Part shown: positions 1 through 6,982 of the stretch, in pieces
How positions within the stretch are numbered: position 1 is the first letter of the stretch
How the letters are laid out: every line of letters starts with the position of its first letter
NCBI GenBank assembly: GCA_900541055.1
Contig: UQHZ01000037.1
Coordinates: 1 to 14,372 of the forward strand
Source of the DNA: an uncultured Collinsella sp.
GTDB taxonomy: Bacteria > Actinomycetota > Coriobacteriia > Coriobacteriales > Coriobacteriaceae
DNA: 14,372 bases
Direction of reading: 5' to 3'
Program-made: the position numbers and the translations under genes
The notes under the pieces: model-generated
The model's input: the letters and a program-made list of their open reading frames with translations, nothing else
Database searches by the model: none
What the model was told of the DNA's origin: nothing

Positions 1-37
1 GAGTTCGTCGGCAGCGTCAGATGTGTATAAGAGACAG
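1..37 (+). other. Nextera read-1 adapter left on the end of the sequence
   Basis: Bases 5-37 match the Illumina Nextera read-1 transposase adapter exactly, including the 19-base Tn5 mosaic end at 19-37. The four bases before it (gagt) look like the tail of an index or primer. This is not genomic sequence; the genome starts at about 38. Confidence 0.97.
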
Positions 38-173
38 GGTCAATGCCCTCCTCTTTCACGTCACCTTGTCCGCTTAGGGGCGTTTTCGCTTTTCGTCCTC
101 TTTCTGCAATGACTTCATTAACCTGGCACTTGGGGACGTTCCCTTTGTGCCGGCACTTTGGGACACTCCTTAG
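38..173. repeat. Intergenic stretch with tandem GGCACTT-GGGAC repeat and weak hairpin
   Basis: No gene is visible here. Bases 125-142 and 152-169 are an imperfect direct repeat (15 of 18 identical, period 27) built on GGCACTT(G/T)GGGAC. The first copy also folds back: GGCAC 125-129 pairs with GTGCC 147-151 and GGGA 133-136 with TTCC-type bases 140-143, with two mismatches between. It lies just beyond the stop of the aminopeptidase gene, where a terminator is expected, but there is no clear T-tract. Its GGCAC/GGGAC words recall the more regular hairpins at 3010-3042 and 3716-3756. Whether it is the same repeat family is inference. Confidence 0.45.
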
Positions 174-1592
174 CTAGAAGATCCGGCGCAGGTCTCCGCG
201 GTTGAGCGCTTCGTCGAAGAGGTGCTTGAACACCGCGCTGCCGTGCAGGCCGTCGTGCTCGAACTCGTTGGTCACCCAGGCATGCGAGTTGCCCACGCGG
301 CTGAGCGTATCGAGCTGCATGCCCGAATCGACGTACATATCGTCGAAATACACCGCGGCCTGGAGTGGCACCTCGTTGCAGGCTAGGCGCTGCGGGTCGT
401 AGATCTTGTCCCAGCTGGTGTTTTCCATCAGCAGGTCCATGGCGGGCTTAAACGGCATAAGCTCGGGCATCTGCTCAAACATCCACGGGAACATGGCCTC
501 GCCGGTAAACATGAGCGGGCGCGCGAGTGTGTCGAACTCGGCACGATGGGCCTTCTCCTCTGCTGCGGCCCAGCGAATGGGCATGGTGTCGCCGTCGGCG
601 TAGATAAACTCCTGCAGCGTCCAGTACAGCGGGTTTGTACGCGTGTTGGTGCGCTCGAAGGCGCGCATCAAAAAGCTGTCGGATACCGAGGAGCCGCAGC
701 TAAGCGTACCGTCGCCAGTAACAAACGCGTGATCGATAATCCAATGCATGCGCTCAAAGCTCGGCTTCATGCCAAAGTCGCTGCCCATGAGCTGTAGGCG
801 CTCGACCGTCATCGGCGAGCCGTCGGGCAGCACGGGCTTCTGGGCCTCGAGCGCATCGGCCAGGGCTGCCACGCGGTCGACGTCAGCGGGGTAGCGGTCA
901 TAATACTGCTGCGTCTTGGCGGCCATGCGCGGGAAGGTGTGCGCGTAGACCTCGCTTGCGCTCGCCGGCACGTGGGGGATGCCGCCGCAGGTAAAGCTTG
1001 CCGCTATGCCCTCGGGGAAGAGCGACAGATAGCTCAACGTCAAAAAGCCGCCGTAGCTCTGCCCGAGTGTGACCCAGGGCTTGCCGCCAAAGCCCACCAG
1101 GCGCAGGTACTCAAAATCGCGCACGATGGAGCTGGCGAGGTGGCGCTTGAGGAAATCCGCCTGCGAGCGTGCGGCATCGGAGCCGGCCGCCGTCGCGCGC
1201 TCGCCCAGTGCGGCAATCGTGCGCCCGTCTACACAGCTGCTGCGCCCGGTGCCGCGCTGGTCGGGCAGGACCACGCGGAAGTGCTTGACGGCCTCCTCGA
1301 TCCAGCCGTCGCTTGTGGGCGACAGCGGACGCGGGCTCTCGCCGCCGGGGCCGCCCTGCAAAAACAGGAGCAGCGGCAGATCGTCGTTGATGCGGTCGGG
1401 CGCGCAAACCACGCGGTAGAAGAGCTTGATGCTCTCGGGCGCGCCGGCGATTGGTGCCGGCATGGCGCCGCGGCGCATGGTGCTGCCGACGGCCAGGAGC
1501 ATCGGCTCCAGGCCGCGCCAGTCAAGGGGGACGTCGATGCTGTGGTCCTCGACATAAAGGCCGGGGACGTGGTACGAAGTGATGAGGGCCAT
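174..1592 (-). CDS. Alpha/beta-hydrolase fold aminopeptidase, S33 (prolyl aminopeptidase-like)
   Basis: Probable cytoplasmic serine peptidase that removes N-terminal residues, often proline, from peptides. It is 472 residues from the chosen start. Visible motifs are the oxyanion-type QGGPG at 79-83 (HGGPG in relatives), DQRGTGRS at 111-118, the nucleophile elbow GQSYGG with Ser179, a candidate acid in the FDDMYVD stretch at 416-422, and a C-terminal EHDGLH at 445-450 supplying the likely catalytic His446. No signal peptide or membrane segment is seen. The reading frame stays open 27 codons further upstream, but ATG 1592 is preferred. It has a GGAAG ribosome site 6 bases upstream, the proposed promoter at 1631-1661 would leave the earlier start untranscribed, and the family-like sequence begins here. 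It is divergent from proA. The fold is sure; the exact substrate is not. Confidence 0.88.
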   Translation of the reverse strand: MALITSYHVPGLYVEDHSIDVPLDWRGLEPMLLAVGSTMRRGAMPAPIAGAPESIKLFYRVVCAPDRINDDLPLLLFLQGGPGGESPRPLSPTSDGWIEEAVKHFRVVLPDQRGTGRSSCVDGRTIAALGERATAAGSDAARSQADFLKRHLASSIVRDFEYLRLVGFGGKPWVTLGQSYGGFLTLSYLSLFPEGIAASFTCGGIPHVPASASEVYAHTFPRMAAKTQQYYDRYPADVDRVAALADALEAQKPVLPDGSPMTVERLQLMGSDFGMKPSFERMHWIIDHAFVTGDGTLSCGSSVSDSFLMRAFERTNTRTNPLYWTLQEFIYADGDTMPIRWAAAEEKAHRAEFDTLARPLMFTGEAMFPWMFEQMPELMPFKPAMDLLMENTSWDKIYDPQRLACNEVPLQAAVYFDDMYVDSGMQLDTLSRVGNSHAWVTNEFEHDGLHGSAVFKHLFDEALNRGDLRRIF

Positions 1593-1630
1593 GTGAGTCT
1601 TCCGTTCGTTGCGGTGTTTCGGGTTGACCA

Positions 1631-1661
1631 ATTCTACCGCCGCGGGCGAGGCCATGCGCAA
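1631..1661 (-). promoter_or_regulatory. Putative promoter of the aminopeptidase gene
   Basis: Read on the minus strand, TTGCGC (1656-1661) and TAGAAT (1631-1636) make a sigma-70-like pair with a 19-base spacer, slightly long. Transcription would start near 1624, about 30 bases before the chosen ATG. Judged by eye only. Confidence 0.4.
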
Positions 1662-1704
1662 ATCGGCTACCATGGTTGCAAACTTCTAGGAGAAAGGGCC
1701 GTCC

Positions 1705-2991
1705 ATGTCGGTCGATATAGCCACGTATGTCCACGATCTTGCCGTTGCCGCCAAGGCAGCGTCGGCCTCGCTTGCCACGGCGAGCGATGAGCAGCGTCAG
1801 GAGGCCGTGCGCGCCATGGCCGCAGCACTGCGCAACGGTGTCGACTCCATCGTCGCCGCTAACGAGCTCGATATGTCCGCCGCGTGCGATGCGGGCACTT
1901 CAGCCGGTCTGCTCGACCGTCTGCTGCTGACGCCTGAGCGCGTCGAGGGCATGGCCGCCGGTTTGGAGAAGCTCGCCGAGCTGCCCGATCCCGTCGGCCG
2001 CGTGCTCGACCACCGCGTGCTTGCGAGCGGTGTGGACCTGACCCGCGTGAGCGTGCCGTTGGGCCTGGTCGCCATGGTCTACGAGGCGCGCCCCAACGTG
2101 ACGGCCGACGCCGCAGGCATCTGCATCCGTACCGGCAACGCCTGCATTCTACGCGGCGGCTCGCTGGCCTATCACTCGTGTGCCATGATCGCCGAGCTGC
2201 TGGCCGATGCGCTCGAGGCCAAGGGCTTCCCGCGCGAGGCCGTGTCGATGATCGAGTCCACCGACCGCGAGGCTACCGGCGAGCTCATGAAGCTCCGCGG
2301 TATTGTCGACGTACTCATTCCGCGCGGAGGTGCAGGCCTGATCCAGCGCTGCGTGCGCGAGTCGCTTGTGCCGGTGATCGAGACGGGCACGGGCAACTGC
2401 CACATCTACGTGCATGAATCCGCCGACTTTGATAAGGCGCTCAACATTATCGTTAATGCCAAGACCCAGCGCGTAGGCGTGTGCAATGCCGCCGAGTCGC
2501 TGCTGGTCGACCGTGCTGTGGCCGATGCGTTTTTGCCTGCGGTCGTTGCTGTATTGCACGACCACGGCGTGCTCATTCACGGCGACGAGGCCACGTGCGC
2601 CGCATGCGCCGACGCCGGGCTTGCCGAGGGCGACAACTACGTCGCCGCGACTGAGGAGGACTGGGGTCGCGAGTACCTGGCGCTCGAGATGAGCGTGAAG
2701 GTCGTGGCAAACGAGGACGAGGCCATCGCACACATCAACCGCTACGGCACGATGCACTCCGAGGCCATCGTTGCCGAGGATACGGATGCTTGCGAGCGCT
2801 TCCTGGATGCGGTCGATGCCTCGGCCGTGTACTCCAACGCCAGCACGCGTTTCACCGACGGCGGCGAGTTTGGCCTGGGCGCCGAGATCGGCATCTCGAC
2901 CCAAAAACTCCACGCCCGTGGCCCCTTTGCCGCCGAGGCCCTCACCACCTACAAATACAAGCTCCGAGGCACCGGCCAGGTTCGCCCCTAG
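1705..2991 (+). CDS. proA: Gamma-glutamyl phosphate reductase (glutamate-5-semialdehyde dehydrogenase)
   Basis: Second step of proline synthesis: NADPH-dependent reduction of gamma-glutamyl phosphate to glutamate 5-semialdehyde, which cyclises to pyrroline-5-carboxylate. The 428 residues are the usual family length. Signature stretches are VYEARPNVTADAAG (125-138), the RVGVCNAAES loop with catalytic Cys260, and TRFTDGGEFGLGAEIG (381-396) followed by STQKLHARGP near the C-terminus. ATG 1705 is preceded by AGGAGAAAGG at 1688-1697. A possible -10 (TACCAT, 1668-1673) lies upstream without a convincing -35. It stands alone: proB, its usual partner, is not in the window, so the glutamate kinase must be encoded elsewhere. 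It converges with the HD-domain gene across the hairpin at 3010-3042. Identification is secure. Confidence 0.97.
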   Translation: MSVDIATYVHDLAVAAKAASASLATASDEQRQEAVRAMAAALRNGVDSIVAANELDMSAACDAGTSAGLLDRLLLTPERVEGMAAGLEKLAELPDPVGRVLDHRVLASGVDLTRVSVPLGLVAMVYEARPNVTADAAGICIRTGNACILRGGSLAYHSCAMIAELLADALEAKGFPREAVSMIESTDREATGELMKLRGIVDVLIPRGGAGLIQRCVRESLVPVIETGTGNCHIYVHESADFDKALNIIVNAKTQRVGVCNAAESLLVDRAVADAFLPAVVAVLHDHGVLIHGDEATCAACADAGLAEGDNYVAATEEDWGREYLALEMSVKVVANEDEAIAHINRYGTMHSEAIVAEDTDACERFLDAVDASAVYSNASTRFTDGGEFGLGAEIGISTQKLHARGPFAAEALTTYKYKLRGTGQVRP

Positions 2992-3009
2992 CGTCCGCGC
3001 AAACAAAAA

Positions 3010-3042
3010 CCACCACAAAGGTGCCTTTCCCCTTTGTGGTGG
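3010..3042. terminator. Bidirectional terminator hairpin, repeat copy 1
   Basis: A perfect 12-bp stem (CCACCACAAAGG 3010-3021 with CCTTTGTGGTGG 3031-3042) closes a 9-base loop TGCCTTTCC. It sits between the convergent ends of proA and the HD-domain gene, with A-rich sequence to its left and ATTT to its right, so it can stop transcription in both directions. The same stem with a loop differing by one base recurs at 3716-3756. Confidence 0.8.
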
Positions 3043-3061
3043 ATTTAAGTGGCGCGGGCGG

Positions 3062-3661
3062 TTAGGCCTGGAAGGTATCGTGGTCGGGGGCGAAGGACTG
3101 CATGGCTGCGATGGTGCGGTCGAAGAGCTCAGGAAGCTCCCAGCCCAGCATCTCGGCGCCCTGCGAAATCACGTCGCGCGAGCAGCCGGCGGCAAAGCGC
3201 TTGTCCTTGAACTTCTTCTTGAGCGACTTGGTCGTAAAGTCCATAACGCTCTTGCTCGGGCGCATGATGACTGCAGCGCCGATCAGGCCGGTGAGCTCAT
3301 CGCAGGCAAACAGGATCTTTTCCATCTGCAGCTCGGGCTTGGGCAGCGAGGTATTGAAGTCCGACGTGTGCGTCTGGATGGCGCGAATGAGCTCGGGAGA
3401 CGCACCTTCATCCTTAAGAATCTTGGCAGCATAGATGGTGTGGTTCATGGGGTCGTCCTCATGCTCCTCCCAATCCAGGTCGTGCAGCAGACCGACGGTG
3501 CCCCAAAACTCCTCGTTCTCGGGGTCGAACTCGCGCGCAAAGTAGCGCATAGTGCCCTCGACCGTCTCGCCATGGGTGATGTGGAACGGGTCCTTGTTGT
3601 GCTCGTTGAGCAGTTCGAACGCGCGGTCGCGGGTGATTCCGGCGGTAAGCGGCTCTGACAT
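3062..3661 (-). CDS. HD-domain metal-dependent hydrolase of unknown substrate
   Basis: 199 residues with an HD-superfamily pattern: an early histidine in ITHGETVEG (His30), the LLHDLDW motif with His60-Asp61, His98 in IQTHTSD and Asp121 in ACDELTG. HD proteins usually bind metal and cleave phosphate esters, often of nucleotides. Nothing here points to a particular substrate and no second domain is seen. It is soluble, with a Lys-rich patch at 145-155 (TKSLKKKFKDK). ATG 3661 follows AAGGAG by 7 bases. The 54 bases up to the hairpin at 3716 hold only weak promoter-like words (TTGTTC and TATCGA, spacer 16), so its promoter is uncertain. It is separated from the CarD-like gene by a terminator and is probably transcribed alone. 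Confidence 0.85.
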   Translation of the reverse strand: MSEPLTAGITRDRAFELLNEHNKDPFHITHGETVEGTMRYFAREFDPENEEFWGTVGLLHDLDWEEHEDDPMNHTIYAAKILKDEGASPELIRAIQTHTSDFNTSLPKPELQMEKILFACDELTGLIGAAVIMRPSKSVMDFTTKSLKKKFKDKRFAAGCSRDVISQGAEMLGWELPELFDRTIAAMQSFAPDHDTFQA

Positions 3662-3715
3662 AACAGACTCCTTGTGCTCGTGGGTATCGATAAGAATGAA
3701 TACTACTAGAACAAG

Positions 3716-3756
3716 AAAACCACCACAAAGGTGCCTGTCCCCTTTGTGGTGGTTTT
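3716..3756 (-). terminator. Terminator hairpin, repeat copy 2
   Basis: A 16-bp stem, 3716-3731 with 3741-3756, closes the 9-base loop TGCCTGTCC. The core 12 bp are identical to copy 1 at 3010-3042. Four A:T pairs extend the base and supply the T-tract on either strand. It lies just past the stop of the minus-strand CarD-like gene, so terminating that gene is its likely job. The flanking GGCGCGG and the spacing to the stop codon also resemble copy 1. Confidence 0.85.
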
Positions 3757-3769
3757 TGGCGCGGATGGG

Positions 3770-4255
3770 TTAGTTGAGGGCGGCTTGGGCTAGGCGGGCT
3801 TCGGCGGCCTCCTCGGTGACGCCCAAGGCCACGGCGAACTCCTCGATGGAGCGGCGTTTGGCCTCCTTGAGTACGCGCATGTAGTAGGAGCTGGGTTTTT
3901 TATCAGCTTCCTCGGCCTGGCGAATGCGGTGCATCATGGTCTTTGCCACGCGGACCGTCTCGGGCGCGCCCAGCTTGAGCTGCTGCTTAAAGTGCGTCTC
4001 CTCAAGTGAACTGTTGCGCTCGGTAAAAGTGTCGCACTCCAGCTCGTCATAGTGGCTCAGCAGGTGCTCGGCATCTTGCTGCGAGATGGCGGCGTGCAAA
4101 CGGTCGGCCTGCGCCACGGGGTACATGAGGATCGTCTGCGCATGTCCCTGCTTGGTCTCGAGCAGTAGCATGGGCTGCGGTGTGTCGTCCCTAAAACCGA
4201 CGACGGTGCAGACTCCCTGACCCGGATGAATGACGTGTTGACCGATTGAGAACAT
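3770..4255 (-). CDS. CarD-family (CdnL/TRCF-RID) transcription regulator
   Basis: 161 residues. The N-terminus (1-60) matches the RNA polymerase beta-subunit interaction domain of CarD/CdnL: FSIGQHVIHPGQGVCTV at 2-18 corresponds to the family's VYPxHGVG start, and a basic to acidic helical domain follows from about 65 to 160. Family members bind the polymerase and stabilise open complexes, often at ribosomal RNA promoters. The protein has no tryptophan, whereas the DNA-contacting Trp85 of mycobacterial CarD is a hallmark of the well studied members. It may therefore be a divergent paralogue. ATG 4255 has GGAGG four bases upstream. A TACG dyad at 4270-4285 sits in its upstream region. It is the divergent neighbour of argS and ends at the hairpin at 3716-3756. 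Confidence 0.85.
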   Translation of the reverse strand: MFSIGQHVIHPGQGVCTVVGFRDDTPQPMLLLETKQGHAQTILMYPVAQADRLHAAISQQDAEHLLSHYDELECDTFTERNSSLEETHFKQQLKLGAPETVRVAKTMMHRIRQAEEADKKPSSYYMRVLKEAKRRSIEEFAVALGVTEEAAEARLAQAALN

Positions 4256-4597
4256 GCTACCTCCAACTTATACGAATTTACGTATGTCTAGAATAACACG
4301 CTGACGTGCGCAAACCCTTACTTTATGCAGGAAAAGCACACAACTCCGATAGGTAAGAGTATTCGATAACAGGCGCAGCTCATTCACACCTTTATGCATT
4401 TTCAACGCCTGCATAATCTGCAGGCAGACTGGCATCTTTGAGTGACTCCATACAAGCTGTAGTCAATTTTGTGCATATGCAATATCGATTGGCTTTACCC
4501 TGCGACAGTGCCCGTCGCTTGTGATAGAGTGCTACAAACTCTGGCTTTTGCCCTACGAGTGACCAAGAGCTCGGGGGCTTTAACACAAGGAGGATCT
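4256..4597. promoter_or_regulatory. Divergent carD-like/argS intergenic region with three dyads
   Basis: 342 bases with no gene. It holds an ATACG/CGTAT dyad (4270-4274 and 4281-4285) next to the CarD-like start, a perfect hairpin GCCTGCA-TAATC-TGCAGGC (4407-4425) near the middle, and a 10-base palindrome TGCATATGCA (4472-4481). None has a T-tract, so they look more like operator sites than terminators. I see no T-box specifier or antiterminator consensus ahead of argS. Which gene each dyad serves is unknown. Confidence 0.4.
4501..4530 (+). promoter_or_regulatory. Putative argS promoter
   Basis: TGCGAC (4501-4506) and TAGAGT (4525-4530, fits TANNNT) are 18 bases apart and would start transcription near 4537, about 60 bases ahead of argS. 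The -35 is weak; this is a by-eye call. Confidence 0.35.
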
Positions 4598-6451
4598 ATG
4601 CCCGAGAAGATTGAAGAGCTGGTACGCGCTGCGCTTGCTGCGGCCCAGGAGGCCGGCGACCTTTCCGCATTTGAACTTGACGATTGCGCTATCGAGCGAC
4701 CGGCTGACACTTCTCATGGCGAGTGGACCTCCACCATGGCCCTGAAGTCCGCCAAGCTGGCTCACTGCGCCCCGCGCAAGATCGCCGAGGCCGTCGTTGC
4801 CCATATGCCCGAGGACCCCGCAATCGAGAAGGTCGAGATCGCAGGCCCCGGCTTCATCAACTTCTACCTCTCCGTTGCCGTCAAGAACGCCATCTTTGGC
4901 GAGGCCCGCGAGAAGGGCATGGACTTCGCTAAGTCCAACGTCGGTGGCGGCCTGAAGACCCAGGTCGAGTTCGTCTCCGCCAACCCCGTCGGCCCCATGC
5001 ACATCGGCCATGGCCGCTGGGCCGCTCTGGGCGACTCCCTTTGCCGTGTTATGGATCACGCCGGTTACGACATTCAGCGCGAGTTCTACATCAACGACCA
5101 CGGCTCTCAGATGAACACCTTCGGCAACTCCATCAGCACGCGCTATATGCAGCTTGCCGACATCATCGCCAAGCAGGGCGTGGATATCGACGAGGCTCAC
5201 AAGCTGCTGATCGCCGACCGCGACGCCTTTGTTGCCGACGAGAACGATGAGCACCCCGAGACCCATCCGTATCAGGACAACTTTGCCGAGACTCTGGGCA
5301 AGGACTCCTACGGCGGCGACTACATCATCGACGAGGCTGCCGAGTTCTGGCGCACCGACGGCGATAAGTGGGTCAACGCCGATCCGCAGGAGCGCATGGA
5401 GAGCTTCCGCGAGCGCGGCTATGTAAAGATGGTCGACAACATGCGCGACCTTTGCCACGCCGTTAACTGCGACTTCGATCGTTGGTTCTCCGAGCGCTCT
5501 CTGTACGTGAAGGACACCGAGGGCGAGACCGCCGGCACCTCCGCCGTCGACCGCGCTTTTGAGAAGCTCGACAAGATGGGCTACCTCTACACCAAGGACG
5601 GTGCCCTGTGGTTCCGCTCCACCGACCTGGGCGACGACAAGGACCGCGTCCTGATCAAGTCCGATGGCGAGTACACCTACTTCGCCTCCGACGTTGCCTA
5701 TCACTGGGATAAGTTCCAGCGCGTCGACCACGTCATCGACATCTGGGGCGCCGACCACCACGGCTACATCGAGCGCGTCCGCTGCGTCTGCGACGCTCTT
5801 GGCTATCCCGGCAAGTTTGAGGTTCTGCTGGGCCAGCTCGTCAATCTGCTGCGCAACGGCAAGCCCGTCCGTATGTCCAAGCGCAAGGGCACCATGGTGA
5901 CCCTGCAGGAGCTCGTCGACGAGGTCGGCTCCGACGCCGCTCGCTACACGCTCATCTCCAAGAGCTCCAACCAGATGGTCGACTTCGATATCGAGGCCGT
6001 CAAGAAGCGCGACAACTCCAACCCGGTGTACTACGTGCAGTACGCTCACGCTCGCGTGTGCTCCATCCTGCGTCGTGCCGCAGACGTTACGCCCGAGCAG
6101 GCTGACGAGATGGGCATGAAGGCCGTCGCCGCCAAGGCCATCGGTGAGAACGTCGATTACTCGCTGCTGACAGACCCGACCGAGCTCGCCCTTTCGCGTA
6201 AGCTCAACGAGCTCACCGACCTCATCGCCAGCTGCGCTCGCGACCGCGCTCCGTTCCGTCTGACGCACTTTGCCGAGGAACTCGCCGGCGACTTCCACAG
6301 CTTCTACGCTGCCTGTCAGGTGCTGCCGAGCGAGGGCCGTCCCGTCGACCCCGAGCTTTCGCGTGCCCGTCTGGCCGCTTGCGATGCCGTCCGTGTGACG
6401 CTCGCCCTGGTGCTCACCCTCGTTGGCGTTTCCGCGCCCGAGCAGATGTAA
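4598..6451 (+). CDS. argS: Arginyl-tRNA synthetase
   Basis: Class I synthetase that charges tRNA-Arg with arginine in the cytoplasm. It is 617 residues from ATG 4598, which has a strong AAGGAGG at 4587-4593. The frame is open 43 codons further upstream, but those codons do not resemble the family. In order: the N-terminal Add1 domain (about 1-115); the catalytic core opening with EFVSANPVGPMHIGHG, with HIGH at 135-138; DIWGADHHGYIERV at 381-394; the KMSKS counterpart RMSKRKGTM at 425-433, here with a full lysine-bearing loop; and the DALR anticodon-binding domain (about 475-617) ending in the family-typical APEQM. It forms a single-gene unit with its own promoter region and the terminator at 6498-6530. 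Confidence 0.97.
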   Translation: MPEKIEELVRAALAAAQEAGDLSAFELDDCAIERPADTSHGEWTSTMALKSAKLAHCAPRKIAEAVVAHMPEDPAIEKVEIAGPGFINFYLSVAVKNAIFGEAREKGMDFAKSNVGGGLKTQVEFVSANPVGPMHIGHGRWAALGDSLCRVMDHAGYDIQREFYINDHGSQMNTFGNSISTRYMQLADIIAKQGVDIDEAHKLLIADRDAFVADENDEHPETHPYQDNFAETLGKDSYGGDYIIDEAAEFWRTDGDKWVNADPQERMESFRERGYVKMVDNMRDLCHAVNCDFDRWFSERSLYVKDTEGETAGTSAVDRAFEKLDKMGYLYTKDGALWFRSTDLGDDKDRVLIKSDGEYTYFASDVAYHWDKFQRVDHVIDIWGADHHGYIERVRCVCDALGYPGKFEVLLGQLVNLLRNGKPVRMSKRKGTMVTLQELVDEVGSDAARYTLISKSSNQMVDFDIEAVKKRDNSNPVYYVQYAHARVCSILRRAADVTPEQADEMGMKAVAAKAIGENVDYSLLTDPTELALSRKLNELTDLIASCARDRAPFRLTHFAEELAGDFHSFYAACQVLPSEGRPVDPELSRARLAACDAVRVTLALVLTLVGVSAPEQM

Positions 6452-6497
6452 TCTGCGAGTCATTTGACCGTGTAGGTTCGGCTTTGCTGAGCCCTAT

Positions 6498-6530
6498 AAG
6501 CCCGATCTCCATGCGGAGGTCGGGCTTTTT
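6498..6530 (+). terminator. Rho-independent terminator of argS
   Basis: A 13-bp stem, 6498-6510 with 6515-6527 (one G:T pair), closes an ATGC loop and runs into TTTTT (6526-6530). It lies 47 bases after the argS stop, with the classic layout. Confidence 0.92.
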
Positions 6531-6585
6531 GCACAAACGCCGACGTATTGACGAATTTGGAACTGCTGGAAATACGAAACTATGC

Positions 6586-6717
6586 CGGTTTACTACGATG
6601 AAATGAGAAATTCCAACTACGCCGGCTTTTCGCAAAAAAGTGCAAGGCATCTACCTGCGGTTTTAGTTCAACAAGTTTCGGAGTGATCGCGGTTGAGCGA
6701 TTCATCGTAGTAAACCG
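6586..6717. repeat. 132-bp element bounded by perfect 17-bp inverted repeats
   Basis: CGGTTTACTACGATGAA (6586-6602) recurs as its exact reverse complement at 6701-6717, with 98 bases between. The interior is AT-richer than the genes and has no convincing ORF. The left part also holds a direct repeat ACTA(T/C)GCCGG at 6579-6588 and 6616-6625. There is no T-tract after the right arm, so it is not an ordinary terminator. It could be a miniature inverted-repeat element, a structured RNA or a two-site operator. No target duplication is obvious at the edges. It fills part of the 452-base gap between argS and rho. Confidence 0.6.
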
Positions 6718-6732
6718 CCACAGTTTTGGCGG
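6715..6732. repeat. Small hairpin overlapping the right arm of the inverted repeat
   Basis: CCGCCA (6715-6720) pairs with TGGCGG (6727-6732) around the loop CAGTTT. It shares CCG 6715-6717 with the 17-bp arm, so the two structures compete at that edge. Confidence 0.4.
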
Positions 6733-6810
6733 AGGCAGTCAGATTTGTGGGTGTTAAACCAAAGATTGTCCCTTTTGACTAGTCGTTTAAGAACGTCCTC
6801 AATGACTAAG

Positions 6811-6838
6811 TTGCAGGTGGTTGCGGTTGTGTTACACT
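6811..6838 (+). promoter_or_regulatory. Putative rho promoter
   Basis: TTGCAG (6811-6816) and TACACT (6833-6838) are separated by 16 bases. The start would fall near 6845, giving a leader of about 138 bases before the rho start. Confidence 0.55.
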
Positions 6839-6884
6839 AACGCTGCGTATATGACGCAAATATCTCGATACAGATCAATGATGT

Positions 6885-6957
6885 CCGTCGGTATTTGACG
6901 GAGCTAGACTGTTTAGCCGCCCTGAAGGTTTATGCAGGGAGCATGTGATCACAGGGC
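6885..6957 (+). promoter_or_regulatory. rho mRNA leader with mutually exclusive helices
   Basis: CCGTC (6885-6889) and GACGG (6897-6901) form a first hairpin. CCCTG (6920-6924) can pair with CAGGG at 6935-6939, or, as GCCCTG-like sequence, with CAGGG at 6952-6956, just ahead of the rho start region. The two choices exclude each other, as in attenuators. Rho is known to regulate its own mRNA in enterobacteria through its leader. A similar role here is inference. Confidence 0.35.
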
Positions 6958-6982
6958 TTGAAAAGAAAGTTGAGCAAACACT

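Noticed and set aside
38..60. Possible start of another minus-strand gene at the left edge (AGGAGG-like bases 46-54 read on the minus strand)
   Set aside because: Only a few bases remain before the adapter, the nearest TTG is too close to the ribosome-like site, and nothing can be translated to judge it.
1593..1673. N-terminal extension of the aminopeptidase to 1673
   Set aside because: The 27 extra codons overlap the proposed promoter, do not resemble the family, and a ribosome site stands before ATG 1592.
4469..4597. N-terminal extension of argS to 4469
   Set aside because: The extra 43 codons run through the promoter region, and the strong AAGGAGG marks ATG 4598.
4256..4597. T-box riboswitch upstream of argS
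   Set aside because: I find no T-box antiterminator consensus or specifier hairpin with a terminator in this stretch.
4580..6463. Long minus-strand open frame opposite argS (627 codons)
   Set aside because: It is the shadow of a GC-rich gene. The plus strand encodes an unmistakable ArgRS with start signal and terminator, and the reverse frame gives a low-complexity Val/Gly/Leu product with no family resemblance.
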